Assembly (NCBI GenBank): GCA_030770425.1
Contig: JASJFT010000005.1
Location: 372,001-436,000, forward strand
From: Darksidea phi
Lineage: Eukaryota; Ascomycota; Dothideomycetes; Pleosporales; Lentitheciaceae
DNA length: 64,000 nucleotides
Direction: 5' to 3'
Shown piece after piece: positions 44,410 to 56,962 of the stretch. The notes below the pieces were generated by a model. It saw only the letters and a list, made by a program, of their open reading frames with translations, made no database searches and was not told the origin of the DNA. The number at the start of each line of letters is the position of its first letter. Positions within the stretch are counted from its first letter, which is position 1. Made by a program: the position numbers and the translations under genes.

Positions 44410-46749
44410 TTAAACAACATAGCCTTCATCCCGATTTCCCATCTCAATCTCCCGGCGTGGCTTCGACTCCTGAGGCCTACCAAGAACACTTATCAAAAAA
44501 GCCAGGCCCGCAAACACAGACAACACGATCCATATGACTCTCAACGTATCGACATATGCATCCGTAATTTGCATCTTTGGGGAGCCTTCTCCGCCAGGCG
44601 TTGCTCTGATTCTTGCCACAAGTGCAACTGCGTCCTTTGCATAATTCCTTGCGTACGCTTGAACCGTCGGAATGCTTTCGAAGCGGTTGAGGAGCTCGTT
44701 TCCAAATATTGAGGCTCCAATCGCGATACCATACGTCTTTCCTAGAAGATGGAAGAAGGCATAGTTGGTGACGGATCTCCTTGTCATTTCCTCGTTACCT
44801 TGAGAGGCGATCAGCTCTGAGGCAGTGTGAAGGCTTGGATATAGTATGCCAATGCCGGAACCCAAAAGCATCGCGACACAAACCCATGTTGCTATTGACG
44901 AATACCGGGAATAGAGCGTCGTCAACGAGGTGCCAAGGAGTACAACGACCCATCCGGTCCATATTGAGAACAACCAGCAGTTCCATCGACTAACGACGAT
45001 GTACGTCACCAGTATAAAAGTCACAAATGGTAACGTCCAAGGCAACCAACGGACGCCAGCCGTCAAGTGGCTGAGATCCAGCTTGGCGACGGTGAAGTAG
45101 AAAGGCTATGGCCATGTCAGCTTAGTGACTCCGTCGGAGAATATCTCCAACAGGCTATAGGCCCAGCGCAGAGCCTCGTTGGGGATTGTGTACGTACCAT
45201 GAAGTACACGAAGCAAGATATGATCGCGCCCTGAATCATATGACCAATGTACGTCGCCAGAACAGTCCGGTCCAAGAATCCGTCCAGACTGATTATCGAA
45301 TCGAACGGTGAGAACCATGACCAGACTAGATAGATAATGAGCCCGATGAGTCCGAACTGAAGCGGCAACCACGTGTTGGGATGACTCCAAGTGTACAATG
45401 TACCTCCCTAGTTTGGTCAACGTTAGCGCACAGTCCTTCGGTTTTTCAAAACACTCGAACTTGACTTACCCAACTAATGCCGATAAGAGTTGAGACCAAC
45501 GATGCGGTCAAAAGCCCGAACCCGATCCAGTCGTAATTTTGTAATTGGGCGAGCATCGAGCCTGGAGCTTTGGTCTTGAGAGAAGCAAAGACGGCGAGAA
45601 TGCCAAACGCGGTAATGGAAAACGGAAGGTTGATCCAAAAGATCCATCGCCATTGCGACCTCTGCGCGAGCGTTTCTCCTACAGCCGGCCCGGTCACCGC
45701 TCCTATGGCCCACCTGCTCGCTGTCAGACGGGATAGTTCGTTTCAAACAGGAAGACTTACGTGGCTCCGATAATGGCGGACCATCTACGCTTGTCCAACG
45801 CGGAGACTAGATCTGATGTTATGAGTTCCGAGAGAACGAATGCTCCGCCAGCACCTATGCCCTGTACGGCGCGACCGAGATGCAGACCGGTAAAGTTTCC
45901 AGTGACGGCACAGATGAAAGACCCGACTACATAGGAGGCCATTGCGGTTAGCAGCATGGCTTTTCGCCCGAAGATTTCGGAAAAGGACGAGAACAGCGGC
46001 AAGAATGCAGTAGCTGCTCCAAAGAAGGCAATTCCCAACCAGAAAGAATCCATTGCTGAACCGTGGAGCTTGAAAGCAATCATCTGCGAACCGTCAGCAT
46101 CTCTGTGCAATTATACCTCAGAGAACCATACTGGTAGCGCTACTGACACTGCAGTTGCGTCCCATGCTATGACCAGATTGATCATGCACAAGCAGCACCC
46201 AGTCGCATAAAAACTCCAGTCCACAGCCTCCACCACCGACGCTTTCAGACTTCCCACCGACCCCTTGAGATGCCCCGCCTCTTTGCTCAAACTCGTGCTA
46301 GCTCTTTTCAAGGTCCCAACCGAACTCGCCGCCCTGCTCATTGCACCTTTTCGGCTCCCATACGAGTCTCTATCGCTAGCACTGCTACCGCTACCATCTC
46401 GGACATGCTGAGCACTGGTCGTGCTCCTTGTACTCTTGTTACTACCATCTACCTCCTTCACCTTCCGCGCTTCGGAGTCGGGGGCTGCGAATATGAAACG
46501 TTTTGGTAAAGGTGTCCTTCTAGGTCCTTCCAAGAACTGGGAGAGGCGATCTGGTTCGCTGTTGGACGGAATAGCGAACTGCAAATGCGCTTTCTGGCGG
46601 TCATTTAAGTTTGTGAGGAACTGCGCCGCGCCGGTGGGCTCAGGTGTCGACGTTGAGCTAGCAGTTCCGGGATGGTGTGCCGGAGGGGGAGTGGCTGGCA
46701 TAGCATCGTGAATATCCTTTGGTGGAGGCAGCGGTAATGTCGAACTCAT
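44410..46749 (-). CDS. MFS drug:proton antiporter-like transporter (DHA2, 14-TM type)
   Basis: Five exons, 46749-46132, 46083-45761, 45713-45470, 45407-45198 and 45105-44410, give 696 residues. A ~175-residue cytosolic N-terminus rich in Ser, Arg and Pro precedes the helices. Features are DATAVSVALP in TM1, EIFGRKAML in loop 2-3 (motif A), the Gly-rich HLGRAVQGIGAGGAFVLSE in TM4, and GPAVGETLAQRSQWRWIFWINLP in TM5 (motif C region). The motif-C region and total helix count fit the 14-spanner DHA2 group, which exports toxic compounds, including fungal secondary metabolites. There is no biosynthetic gene cluster next to it, so general efflux is more likely than a dedicated role. Confidence 0.88.
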
Positions 46750-49700
46750 CTTCGGGTGTCGCTGTATGCTACCGAGACATTATAAAGAGTAGAAACATTC
46801 GAAACACTAAAGAACCGAAAATAGAGTTTGGGGGCCGCGAGGAAAGTAAAAGTATGCGGCATCGGGGACGAAAGACACACATATACCTACAACCCCACCA
46901 CGGGAACCAGCGTTGCTCACCTACGCTATGCACAGTTCTCTCGGACTACAAGTATACCTCCGTTGGCGCCATACCCCAAGTAGTTGGTCGCGGCGTGGCG
47001 ACATCCCTGTCACGGCTACCTGGAGGTAAGATCCAACGAGCTACCGCGCCATCCTAGCCCCGGCTGGCATTTACATTCACATGGATGGCGCAACGCTGCC
47101 CGGTGGCAGCTAGGCAGGCTCCGAGTCATTATTTGAGAAGTCTAAGGAACGCTGAGGGGACGATTGGTTCGGAAGACGTGTCAACAGGTTAGTCTTCGAA
47201 CGCAAAAGGCGACCTTCCAACAATATTCGCTGGTGCGCTGTTTAGATACAGCAGACGGTAGATGGAAGAGCTGTTGCTTCGGTAGCGGTGTCTGCGCTGA
47301 TTCCTCAAGCGGCCGATAGCGCATACCGTTGCGAGCACTGATCCAGAAGGTAAGCAGAGTCCCCAATACTCTTCATGTGTCGTATTTCGTACGACTACCT
47401 CGTGACACCTGCTCATCGCGGTAGCGCCTCGCATTGGTCACAAAAGCCAAAAGGTACCGCAACCAGCCCAGATACGCCATCCAACGCAGGCCCTAATCAA
47501 CGCCGAAAGTACAATTCCTCACACCACCCGTGTCAAAGCCGTCCCAACACAACAGCCTCGTTCCACTCAGCGCACAGTAAGGCCGAATACCGAGCATTAC
47601 GATCGCAGCGCATTGCAGCGCATTCAAGCTATCGGTGACCACTCACCCGCCTTGCGCAACCGGGGCGCGATCTGTGGTCTTGGTCCCCGAGCACGAAGCC
47701 CGACGGCGGGGGTTTATAAGCGCGGTAGGCCGCTGATTATTGAAAAGTCCTCATGAACAGCAGATATTCAATAAGACCCGCTACATGTCCACTCAGTCAT
47801 AGGAAAGGTGGAAAGGCTGGCGGGTTGTGATGGAGAAGGTGGAGGTGGTGGTTCTTCGCTAACCTGTTCTAGAGACGGCTAAACCGATTTGGTATGTAAG
47901 TGAACAGGGGCGAGCCCGATTCTATTGGCAAGTGTTACGAGGCTCAACGGCGACTTCAACTATCGTGTCCCTTTTATGATTCAGAGTCCGGTCTCACATC
48001 AACGTTGCGCTTCGGATGGCTACGTACATATATATCTTCACTTGTGCGGCTCCTGTCGATGGTTCAATATTGACTTTGGTTGCGCCGCTTCGGCGTGATT
48101 GTTACACCGTAGACGCGCGGTAACGCTCAGCTCCATGACTGTTCATGAGGCTTGGCAACGGTGAGGCATTGGAGTTGACGCATGGCATGACGAGGACTCA
48201 TTGCGCGCTACTATTGAGCTGAGGATTTACCGATTTACAGAAACCAGTTCCCCGGTTCGATCTTACGCAAAACCGCTAATAGACAGAGCCCTGTCGCGCC
48301 CGTTCCATGTCTTATTATCGCTTGCAAGGCGAATGTACCGCCAGTTTTAGTAGCGACAACACGTTGAATGTGTGTTAAGGATAACTAGGGCATTTTATTG
48401 GTCTGGAATGGTTTACTTGGCAGATATTTGTCGTGCCGATTCCGACTAAAGGGGATGAAGCTAATAAAAGACCTTGGATATGCCCTCAATGCGCCCTTGA
48501 TGCATCGTCGCTGCTAGAGAAGGAGCACGTGCCAATTGCAGAGTACCAATAATCAAGGGAAGTGCAACGTTCACTGCGGCTTCTTTCAAGAGCGACCAAA
48601 AGAGGACGGCACATGACGCGCTCGAGAGAGACATGATGCATCGAAGCCATATCAAATTGATGAGTAGAAGAGTAAGAGAAAATCCATGCTGCTTGGCTGC
48701 TCATTTTGGTCGCCAGCGATAGTGGTCCGAATCGGGCCTGTCCACTGTAGTTGCACTAATCACATCATAAGGGCATATGTCTCGCTTGGGCCTGTCCCGC
48801 AAGGGCCATTGTGGCGGCAAGTGTTGGATTTCTCTCCGTGCAACCACCCCAGTAGAGACGTGGATGAAGTATGTCAGCCTCAGACACATGGCTCTAAATA
48901 CAATAACTCTAAATTTTGCAACTCGGGTCTTTGATGAACTGCCCCTCGCCCCCCTATTACTCTAAGCTATTCATACCCAGTCGTGTGCTCAGCCGCTATC
49001 TACTCCGGTCCATGACATGTAGCACACCTTTTGAGTACCACTTACCCGGAGCACTATTTTATTTTCCCTTTGTACAGGTATTCCCGCAGTCTATTAACCA
49101 CCAAAGAGACGAACACGCACTAGATAATTCCAACTTTCACTAAGTACATTTCCACATGAGTATATAGCACTAGGCATGGGCATAAGAAAGCCATGATATC
49201 TCCGCCAATGAAGTCATATCTCGCTAAAGACGTCTCTTTTTGTATCTCGTCTCAATTTCCGTCGGACCTCCGCCCAAAGCGTTTTGTAAGCAGTAGGTAG
49301 GCTAGCGTTCGGCCCCCGCGTTAGCAAAACCCAAGGTAGTAATTATCTTGCAGTAAGCATGCACCAACGATCCCCAACTTTTCGGCCGCAAGACGAACAA
49401 ACCATCCGAAGCATGCAATTTGCTTCGGATCGTAACGGCACCTAACCGCTTGAGGGCAATGGTTGCGCCATACACGGAGGACAAGCCGCAGATTTGCAAG
49501 GTTTGAATGGAATAGTGACGCGTATTGTGAACGACGAAGAGGCGAATGGATGCCGAGGAGACTGAAAGGCAGGGGCGAGCAGATACTGTACCTGAGACCA
49601 AGATACATTCTGATTCATGGATTGGTGGCTTTATTAGGTAGGGAATTAGACCCCAATGTATATTGGACGTCAAATTGAAGACACTGGGAAAAGGGTTGGC

Positions 49701-49795
49701 ATATTCCAATCTCAATCTCGTTGTCACCCATCTCAACACACACTCTCCAACTCACTCTTCAAAACGCCATCCCCAAGGAGCAAAAGAACGACACC
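46750..49795. other. 3-kb region without a recognised gene
   Basis: I looked on both strands and saw only short, interrupted frames with no signal peptides, domains or repeats that I can support. A CT-rich stretch at 47470-47560 and TpA-rich sequence around 48900-49160 are the only visible texture. It may contain decayed repeats or lineage-specific RNA genes that cannot be judged by eye. Confidence 0.4.
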
Positions 49796-50320
49796 ATGTT
49801 CCCACCTACATGCCACACCCTCGCCCTCCTGGCCATCTCCCCTCTCCTGACGACAATCAGCGCGCTCCGGATCCGCGAATCCACCGCCACCGACATCACC
49901 GTCTTCAACCCGCCCACCCTGTCGCCCTTCCTCCAACTCACCACCCAAACCATTCTTCCAGTCAACATATCCACCATCTATGGCACCACAGCGCGGTACC
50001 CCAATCTAGGCGGCAACATCACCGGCGCGTTACAGGGCGAGATTGTGCCTCTAGGCGCGGCCTTTGAGCTTCTCCCACCTGCTGCTAATGGCACTGTCGG
50101 AGTGAGTTTTGATCTTTCTCCCACCCCTATATTCTTAGCTAACGTCCGGTAGCTCTACACCAACCAATTCACCCTCAACGTGACCTGTCCCAACACTGAC
50201 ACCTTCACTACCATCCTCATGGACGCGAAAGCCACGATTACCTATGCCAACAATGCCCTCCACGGCTTCGGTACTGTTTCCTTCTTCAGCGACGCGCCTG
50301 AATACATTGATCTCAATTGA
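49796..50320 (+). CDS. Small secreted protein, weak resemblance to DUF3237
   Basis: Exons 49796-50101 and 50153-50320 (intron 51 nt, GTGAGT to CGGTAG) give 157 residues. A signal peptide (MFPPTCHTLALLAISPLLTT) leads to a beta-rich domain with several N-glycosylation sites. The motif LGGNITGALQGEIVPLGAAF, followed by MDAKATITYANNA and ending SDAPEYIDLN, is laid out like DUF3237: GGxxxGxxxGxVLPGGADW, then a strand, then TSDPRYAWLN. The match is by eye and partial. It is likely an extracellular protein, possibly effector-like given its size. The ATG at 49796 is preferred over 49721 because it starts directly at the signal peptide. Confidence 0.6.
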
Positions 50321-51152
50321 CGCAGTTTCGTCGCTGAATTCGAGGTGGGCTTTTTCTCTGGGGGTTGGGTGGGTATATTGACATCTTTGAACTATCGAGC
50401 AGTGGCAAAAAGGATGGGAATAAGTCGCCTGCATTGTCGCCGCCGAGGAGCTCTTGAGCTGAGCGGTGCGTAATTGATAGAGAAGGATGGGTGGCGCGTA
50501 AGAGTGGAATGGGACGAGAGTGGAGAATGTAGATGTATTTGCAAGACAGACACTCTCGTTCTTGTAGGCTGCAACTCCGCCTCAATGCAACATCTCCAGA
50601 TTTTCCAACGTACTTTGCACCAGTTCAGATTGTTAGTAAAAAGTCCCTAGTGTTTCCAGAAGCGTCACACTCACTGTATCCTACTCCGTGTGCCTCGAAA
50701 CCCCCGTCACCGAACGAGTCCATAGAACGCTTTTCGTTCGCAACGACGTCTCAAGACAACTAATCACCAACATGCCATTTACATGATCGCAGTTCAATAA
50801 AACCTAGCGCAGTCGACGTGACAAGTTGTACTTAAACTACCTTCAACTGCCCCTTATACCTTTTTCAGTATAGGCCACATACAAATGCAACACACCCGTA
50901 CCCAACATGTAGATACACTCCAAATTACTAGCCCACAAAAAGGTATAGTAATTTTTTTTATAATTCACGCAAATATTATGTAATTATAATTAGTGCAGCA
51001 TGTTCTACATAAACTTCTATTTGTTACCCTTTCTTAACTTCTTTAGAATACACAACATTTCCCCTACTCAAGCTACCGTAACAACCTCCTAGCGACCACC
51101 CTCAACCGCTTCGACCTACTTCAACTTTTTATATCTACTACTGAGGCACATC
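50321..51152. other. AT-rich spacer
   Basis: Around 50930-51060 the DNA is strongly AT-rich (for example TTTTTTTTATAATTCACGCA from 50949). The rest holds the 3' UTR of the secreted protein and no supportable ORF. Confidence 0.5.
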
Positions 51153-51512
51153 ATGATCCCTCAGGCTGATAGAGGCGGTGGCTGGAGCCGTGGGCGTGGT
51201 GGAGGCCGTGGAAATCGTGGCAACCGTGATGGTGGACAAAACCCTTCCTCCCTCCCCCAAAGTGCTACGGTTCACATGTGCGGATACCACAACGACAAAA
51301 ATGTTAGGTCTTGTGGGGCTTGTCTGCACCCGTTCAATCAACTTAAGCGGGCCTGCTGCTGGTTCACGCGTTTCATTTGGACATGCTGCGTTTGTGGACA
51401 CCGTAACCTCCCAACTTACATCACATATCAGGCACGGGTGACGATGGTAGGGCTCGAGATTAGGCGTCGGCATGCACAGTTATATTTCGGAAGTCCCCAT
51501 ACACTGTGCTAG
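51153..51512 (+). CDS. Possible orphan ORF: RGG-rich, Cys-rich small protein
   Basis: This ORF of 119 residues lies between AT-rich flanks. The N-terminal ~25 residues are an RGG-type box (GGGWSRGRGGGRGNRGNRDG), typical of RNA-binding proteins. Next come paired Cys residues (MCGYH, then SCGACLHPF, then RACCW, then WTCCVCGHRN) that could make a zinc ribbon. I do not recognise the family. The opposite strand is also open over much of the region, so chance openness in a GC-rich island is possible. Confidence 0.35.
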   Translation: MIPQADRGGGWSRGRGGGRGNRGNRDGGQNPSSLPQSATVHMCGYHNDKNVRSCGACLHPFNQLKRACCWFTRFIWTCCVCGHRNLPTYITYQARVTMVGLEIRRRHAQLYFGSPHTLC

Positions 51513-52292
51513 CAGAACCTATCCAGGGGGGTTCGTAACTTAGACTGCTAGTATACTTACCTTTAATAACAACCGAATATTTCGATTTCTTATTAGTAGG
51601 TAAATTCTCGTCTTCACGTAAATCATATCCATCAACTCACAGCATCAACCCATTATAGAAATACAGTATATGGCCCTAACGTCTAACCAACTCTAAACAG
51701 TACAGTTTATAACAGGTTCTCAACTTAGAATGTTCGGTGTATGAGACTAGTGTACAGACCTATGCTCTCATACTGTATACTCCCCACGGAAAGAAGCTTC
51801 CTATGGTCCTCTCCGGAAATCATACTTGTTACATCTACACCACAAAAATCAAGTAGTCCTGGAAGCAAAAGGACTGCAATAGGCAAGACGCGCAATCACC
51901 GAGAGCTGTGATACGATAAGAGCAATCGGATCTTCCTCAACTCAGGGTGCCGCAATGACGAGAAGCAGCCATGGAAGCGAGCGCGCCCCTATAAACCATC
52001 TGGGCATGCATATATAGATCTCCCAGCATATGTTGAGGACCAGCGCTTACTAGTGGCAGGGGTTCCTGGACAATGGTGTTAGCAATGTCGCACATGAAAA
52101 TGAAGTGAGAAGACAAATAGACAAGTGCAGGATCAGACAGCAGTTGGTACAATTCGCGTCCACATGTTAGTTCAGAACAGGTCTGTGAATATTGGTTTAT
52201 CATCATTGCAAGGGTTGGAAAGGTTGAGGATGGAAGAGCTTACTTTTAATGTCATATGGAAAATTTCCCAGAGCTATACGACAGTTAATGCT
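51513..52292. other. Spacer after the RGG ORF
   Basis: TpA-rich in its left half (51540-51760); no supported gene. The right half holds the 3' UTR of the histidine phosphatase gene. Confidence 0.45.
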
Positions 52293-53356
52293 TCAATCGA
52301 ACTTTCGTCGCTTGAAAAAGCTGTCGATATTCTTCTGCGAAGCATCGTGGCGAGAGCTACCCACGCCGCCACCAGTGCGCTTAAGAGTTCGCAGATGGTC
52401 TTTGCCATTAATGGTTTCAATGACAGTTGTCCATCCATGAGCGAGCGTAATTGAGCCGGGTGAAGCGACCAGATGTGGTGGACTCGTCAAGGCTGGGGTA
52501 GCGGCTTGTGATATGACTGTATCATGGTCGTCCATTCCGGCAACAGGAGTTTGGAAATTTGATACAGAAGGCTTCGATAATGGAGACAGAGGTACATCCA
52601 TATCCACGACTGAACCCTGTACTGACTCTTGTGTCATATACAGCTCCAGATAGCCCGTGTTCGACCAGCCTCCGAGATGTTCCAAGGAAGGGCGCGCGGT
52701 TGCTGCTAGCTCTGCGGACAGTGTCACGCTCCGCGGTGGAAGACGCAGCAGCAGGCGCTTCCAGATGGCGGATAGCATGATGCCGTGGGAAACCACTGCA
52801 ATCACTTGCTGGGTATGCTCCGTCGCCTCTTGTATGATAGGCATGAGATACCCGTCGAGGAAGGCATCAGCGCGTTGCGCCAACGATTCCTTTGACTCGA
52901 CATCCACGAAACCTTCAGCACCTTGGTGCGTCTGCCGGTGGTGCTCTCTCCCGTTGATCTTGTTATCGGCTGGCCGCTCGTAAAATTTCTTGCCCTCGTA
53001 GGAGCCAAAATCCTGCTCCATCAACACTGGCAGCTGGACGACATCTGGGACTACTCGTGGAGACCCATTATCCGCAACGGGTGCGAGCTGGGCTTCTCGA
53101 ATCAAGCCAGCGGTTTTCGTAGCGCGCTGCAGATGTGAGGAGAAGATGTGCGTGAACGACCAACCCAGGGCACTCAGATGCAGTCCGAGGCGAGTGGCCT
53201 GCTGATAGCCGTGGTTGGTGAGCGCCGAATCTTTGCTCCCGGCACTGTGCCCGTTAGTTTTGAAAATGCAAAGTGTTAGTCAACGTACTACACCTGAGCG
53301 ACATTGTCCACTGTTTCGCCATGGCGAATCAGAAACAAGGTCAACCGTTTGGCCAT
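52293..53356 (-). CDS. Histidine phosphatase (phosphoglycerate mutase-like) with C-terminal PIP box
   Basis: Exons 53356-53292 and 53244-52293 give 338 residues; the short first exon ends CAG GT before a GTAGTA donor. The catalytic motif RHGETVDN opens the protein (residues ~11-18), and the second core His is in VVSHGIML. GSKDSALTNHG, HLQRATKTA and FGSYEGKKFYE are further family landmarks of the cofactor-dependent PGM/phosphatase fold. A linker of ~90 residues follows. The extreme C-terminus reads SQKNIDSFFKRRKFD: QKNIDSFF is a canonical PCNA-interacting peptide (Qxx[I/L/M]xx[F/Y][F/Y]) followed by a basic stretch that would strengthen PCNA binding and act as a nuclear signal. This suggests a nuclear phosphatase acting at replication or repair sites. 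Substrate unknown. Confidence 0.88.
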
Positions 53357-54436
53357 GGCGCCCGGCAGTGAGCGCGGGTGCGTTCGAAACGCATCCTGGT
53401 AATCGAGTGGTCAAGCGGAGAAATTGAAAAAGCAGTTGGGTTTTTCTCGCTACTGGTCCGTGCTGGTTGATTGCTGACTAAGATTTGAACGATTGACGAT
53501 CTTGTGATCCCTTGACAAAAATTTCATGTTCCCGCTGGATCTATTGCAATAATCCTCGTTGAAAACGATGCACATCCGAATCTCTCGCAGTCCTAGGTGG
53601 AGATTGTACACCACTTTCGAGCGACGGCATACCGGTTACACCAATTCCACCAGCACCTTTATGGCGTTTGACTTGGCTCACCGCATATTTGGACATCAGC
53701 ACAACCCGGCATAATATGGTGTCGAACCCCGAAAGGCTTTCTTTCCCATGCCGCCATTTAGTTTCTTTTGCAACCAAAGACTTTGGACCGCTGTCAAACT
53801 AGCTGATATGCCATTACGTGAACATCTTAATAGTCAGAATCACGGAAGAGTGCCAACTCTTCCCCTCAGGTGTATCGAACAAACAGGTCGCTAGCTTTGT
53901 TACATCACAGATTCTTACCTTGCCCCGCCTCCTTATCATGCTAGATCTTGAACCTCTCCATCCTTTTCCCTCTCTGTTTCCTTGCCCTTCTCTGCCGGCT
54001 CTTTGGGCTTTTCGAAATATTTACATCTCCAGCTCCTCACTTACTCCCACTACCTCTTTCCCACTGTGACGTCTCCGCCTTACAATAAGATACGTTGCTA
54101 CACGTAATGTCGAGGCTCTGGTCTATCGTCCTTCTCATATAGGCGCCGGACTTCTGTACCCGTTTTTCAACATATACCTAAGGAACCGGTCCTCACCTCA
54201 CCGTTATATGATACGCCGATACGGTTATTTTGGCTCAAGAAATTTCAGCGAAGCCCTAATCCTCTCTCACAGTGGACTTGGACTGAACGGCGCGTTGGAT
54301 GAGCACCTGCAATCGACTCTCACTTCAATCATATCCCGTTCTAACAGCTTTCCACCACATAAAAAGTTGGGATCGCTTGTGTCTCTCACATTCATGAACC
54401 TCCTCTCTTGCATAGACTCAAGTGCCATCATTCAAT
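53357..54436. other. Divergent promoter spacer between the phosphatase and the zinc-cluster gene
   Basis: About 1.1 kb between two starts. CT-rich tracts at 53960-54070 and just before 54437 look like core promoter or leader of the + gene. No other ORF is convincing. Confidence 0.5.
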
Positions 54437-56962
54437 ATGGCAGACGAGAGTCAAGCTCGACCGCGGACCATGTTCCACAACTTCAATCTCCCCTACGGCG
54501 ACACCGGGATGGATGACGACGGCGAAGAACAACAGCTTATCAACTTCGAGAAGGGCATTTCAGATGACGAGGGCTTCAAAGACGCTTTTGACCGCTCGTA
54601 CCCAGGGCCCAAGTCCAAAAAGCCTTCCCGAGTCAAGGCTAAGAAATCTCCCCGACGCTCCGAGGACGATTCCTCCTCAGAAACAAGCCCAAAGACCAAG
54701 AAACCGCGCATACTGTCGCTCTTCGGAGGAGGCGGTGCCACTCACTCAGACGAAGACGCCGATGATGAGCAGTTGCAACCAAAGACTCCCGGACAAGGCA
54801 TCGGCATGCGAATGTCTAGCCTCACACTCGAACAACAAGGCGAGCGTATCCTCGACCAAGAGGACAACCGCACAGAAAATGACGAAGGCCCTTTCAGACA
54901 GAAGTTCGACATGGGAGCAAGCCTCGACCTTTCGGACAGAGCTGACTCTCCCGCGCTTTCCGAGCACAGCAGCAAGTTAGATGACGATGAATACCCACCG
55001 CCAACGGAGAATCCAGCACTGTCGTACGGACTGAGGCAGAACATTGACCGAACGATCGCTGCGGCTACTTGGATTGATATTGACCAGAGCGGCAACTATG
55101 ATCCCGAAGTAGACGCTAAGCAGAAGGCGCTCAAGCTCAACAAGGCAAAGGCAAAAAAGAAGAAGGGTATGTCGATCTCGCCTTAATCAACGAAGGTTCT
55201 AGTCTTGCGGCTCATACTTGTTACTTCCATTTTTACACTGTAGACTTGTGCTAATACGCTATCACAGGAAAACAGAAAGCTGTACCAAGGGAAAAAAGGA
55301 TAAAGAGGATTGTAAAGTTGCGAATACAGTCTATGGGTAATGTCCTCAACATCACCAATGGAGAGGACCGCTGGCCGGACGACTACTCGGTGGTACGTGT
55401 CACTGTCTTCATCTTCTTGCGTCGTAGAGCACCCGCTAACAGTATGCTTCATATAGTTCGACTCCGAGGAAGAACGCGAAATGCAAGAAACACGCTCTTT
55501 CTTCCGCCGCAGAACCCCGGGAGTAGGACGTCAAGAACCCATCCCCGACCCGAAAGGCGAATTTACAGACCTCACTGGCCATCCGATTGCCCGCGGCTGC
55601 GTAGAATGCCGAAAATACAATCAAGACTGCTCTATGATCACAGACGGCGAATACCCCTGTGCTCAGTGCGTCGAGGACGGTACCGACTGCCAACCCATCG
55701 TCGAACCCAAGACACATGGCCAAGGTCGCTGTGATATCTGCGAGCAGCTCGGCAGACCATGCTCCTTCGAAGACGGTGGTATGGGCACTATATGCGATCA
55801 ATGTCTTGACAGCGATAACATTAACTGTAACCCTGGCCCGCTTACTAGCTACACGTCGGATCGAATCGACCTAGATACGATTCTATATGGGCCAGATAGG
55901 AAGTATGCGAACTGCACGTACTGTCGCACGCACAAGAAACGGTGTAGCCTCAAAAAGAAAGAGGACAAGCCGCCATGCAAGTACTGCAAGAAGCACGGGA
56001 TTGGATGTACATTTTACGATTTACAGCCTCTCAACTTCTCGAGGAAGGGCAAAGGGAAGCAAAAAGCCATCGATGCTGCTACCCCTGGTTCGTCGTGTAA
56101 AAAGGAGAAAGCTGCACTGCCTGAGGTTTCCTTTCCGAGTTCCGAGTTTTTCGATGCAGAGGACCTTGCGGATCTGCAGTATGGAAACGAAGATAAGTAT
56201 GAGAGGGAAGAGACGCCAGAGATGGAGATGGAGGACGCAGAGGGTCGGAAGGGTATGATGGTGAAGATTCGGACCTCGTTCGCCCACCCAATCCAATTCA
56301 ACACAATCGACAATGCCTCCAAGATCTGCAACTTTTGCGAGATGCCCACATTCTGTTTTGTCGGCCACTGGGAGAAAACCATCCACGTTATCAAATGGCA
56401 TAACGGACTCGGTTACACCGAAATTGCAGCAGGACATCGCGAAGATTGTGACGCTACTCTCATGTGCCAGGAATGCGTCATGGCGCGCGTGCAGACAATA
56501 TACTGTCCTGAGCACGACATTCACCGCATCGATCCGGTCGACATCGACTACGACGAAGCCGTCAATCGACTCCTCGAAGCCGATCCAGGATCTTTAGTCA
56601 TGCGCCGTGAGTTGCAGCGCTGGTGCTCAATGTGCTTTTCACTTGCAGTGTTCAAGTGCTGCACGCCACAGCCTGACTTGATGAACCAGACCGAAGATGA
56701 TGAGATCCTGTTGGAGGGCTGTGGGTTGAGGTTTTGCGCAAATTGTGAAGAGCAACTGAGAGAGGTCTTTTCCGGCGACGTCGACAATATGGCTACAGCG
56801 TTCGAGGCGCAGCCGAAGGCTAAGGAAGGTGAGGATGAAAGCGGGGTCGTAATTCGTGCGGACGTCGGATTCTTGAGGAAGGAGGGACTTTTGATGGCGA
56901 ACGTCGGATTTGCGGCTAGTGGCCAGGTAGAGACTGGGACAGAAATGGATATGGAGGTGTAA
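54437..56962 (+). CDS. Protein with three tandem Zn2Cys6-type clusters
   Basis: Exons 54437-55166, 55268-55392 and 55457-56962 give 786 residues. The first ~270 are acidic/basic low complexity with a Lys-rich helix (NKAKAKKKKGKQKA). Three binuclear-cluster-like motifs then lie in a row: CVECRKYNQDC...CAQCVEDGTDC, CDICEQLGRPC...CDQCLDSDNINC and CTYCRTHKKRCSL...CKYCKKHGIGC. The first and third have exact CX2CX6C halves; the second has one extra residue before the last Cys. The C-terminal ~250 residues hold more Cys/His sites (CNFCEMPTFC, CQECVMARVQTIYCPEH, CSMCFS, CANCEEQ). Fungal regulators normally carry one N-terminal cluster. The usual fungal transcription-factor domain was not seen. It is likely nuclear and DNA-associated; its targets are unknown. 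Confidence 0.85.

Noticed and set aside
44410..46749. Secondary-metabolite cluster around the DHA2 transporter
   Set aside because: No polyketide synthase, NRPS, terpene synthase, P450 or pathway regulator lies nearby.
47181..47640. Small ORFs on both strands in the 3-kb empty region
   Set aside because: Composition is not protein-like and nothing recognisable was found.
48245..48270. GGTTCGATC-like B-box on the + strand
   Set aside because: Flanking sequence does not fold into a cloverleaf.
53700..53745. GGTTCGA-like B-box on the minus strand suggesting a tRNA
   Set aside because: No A-box at the right spacing, no anticodon stem and no acceptor pairing could be built.
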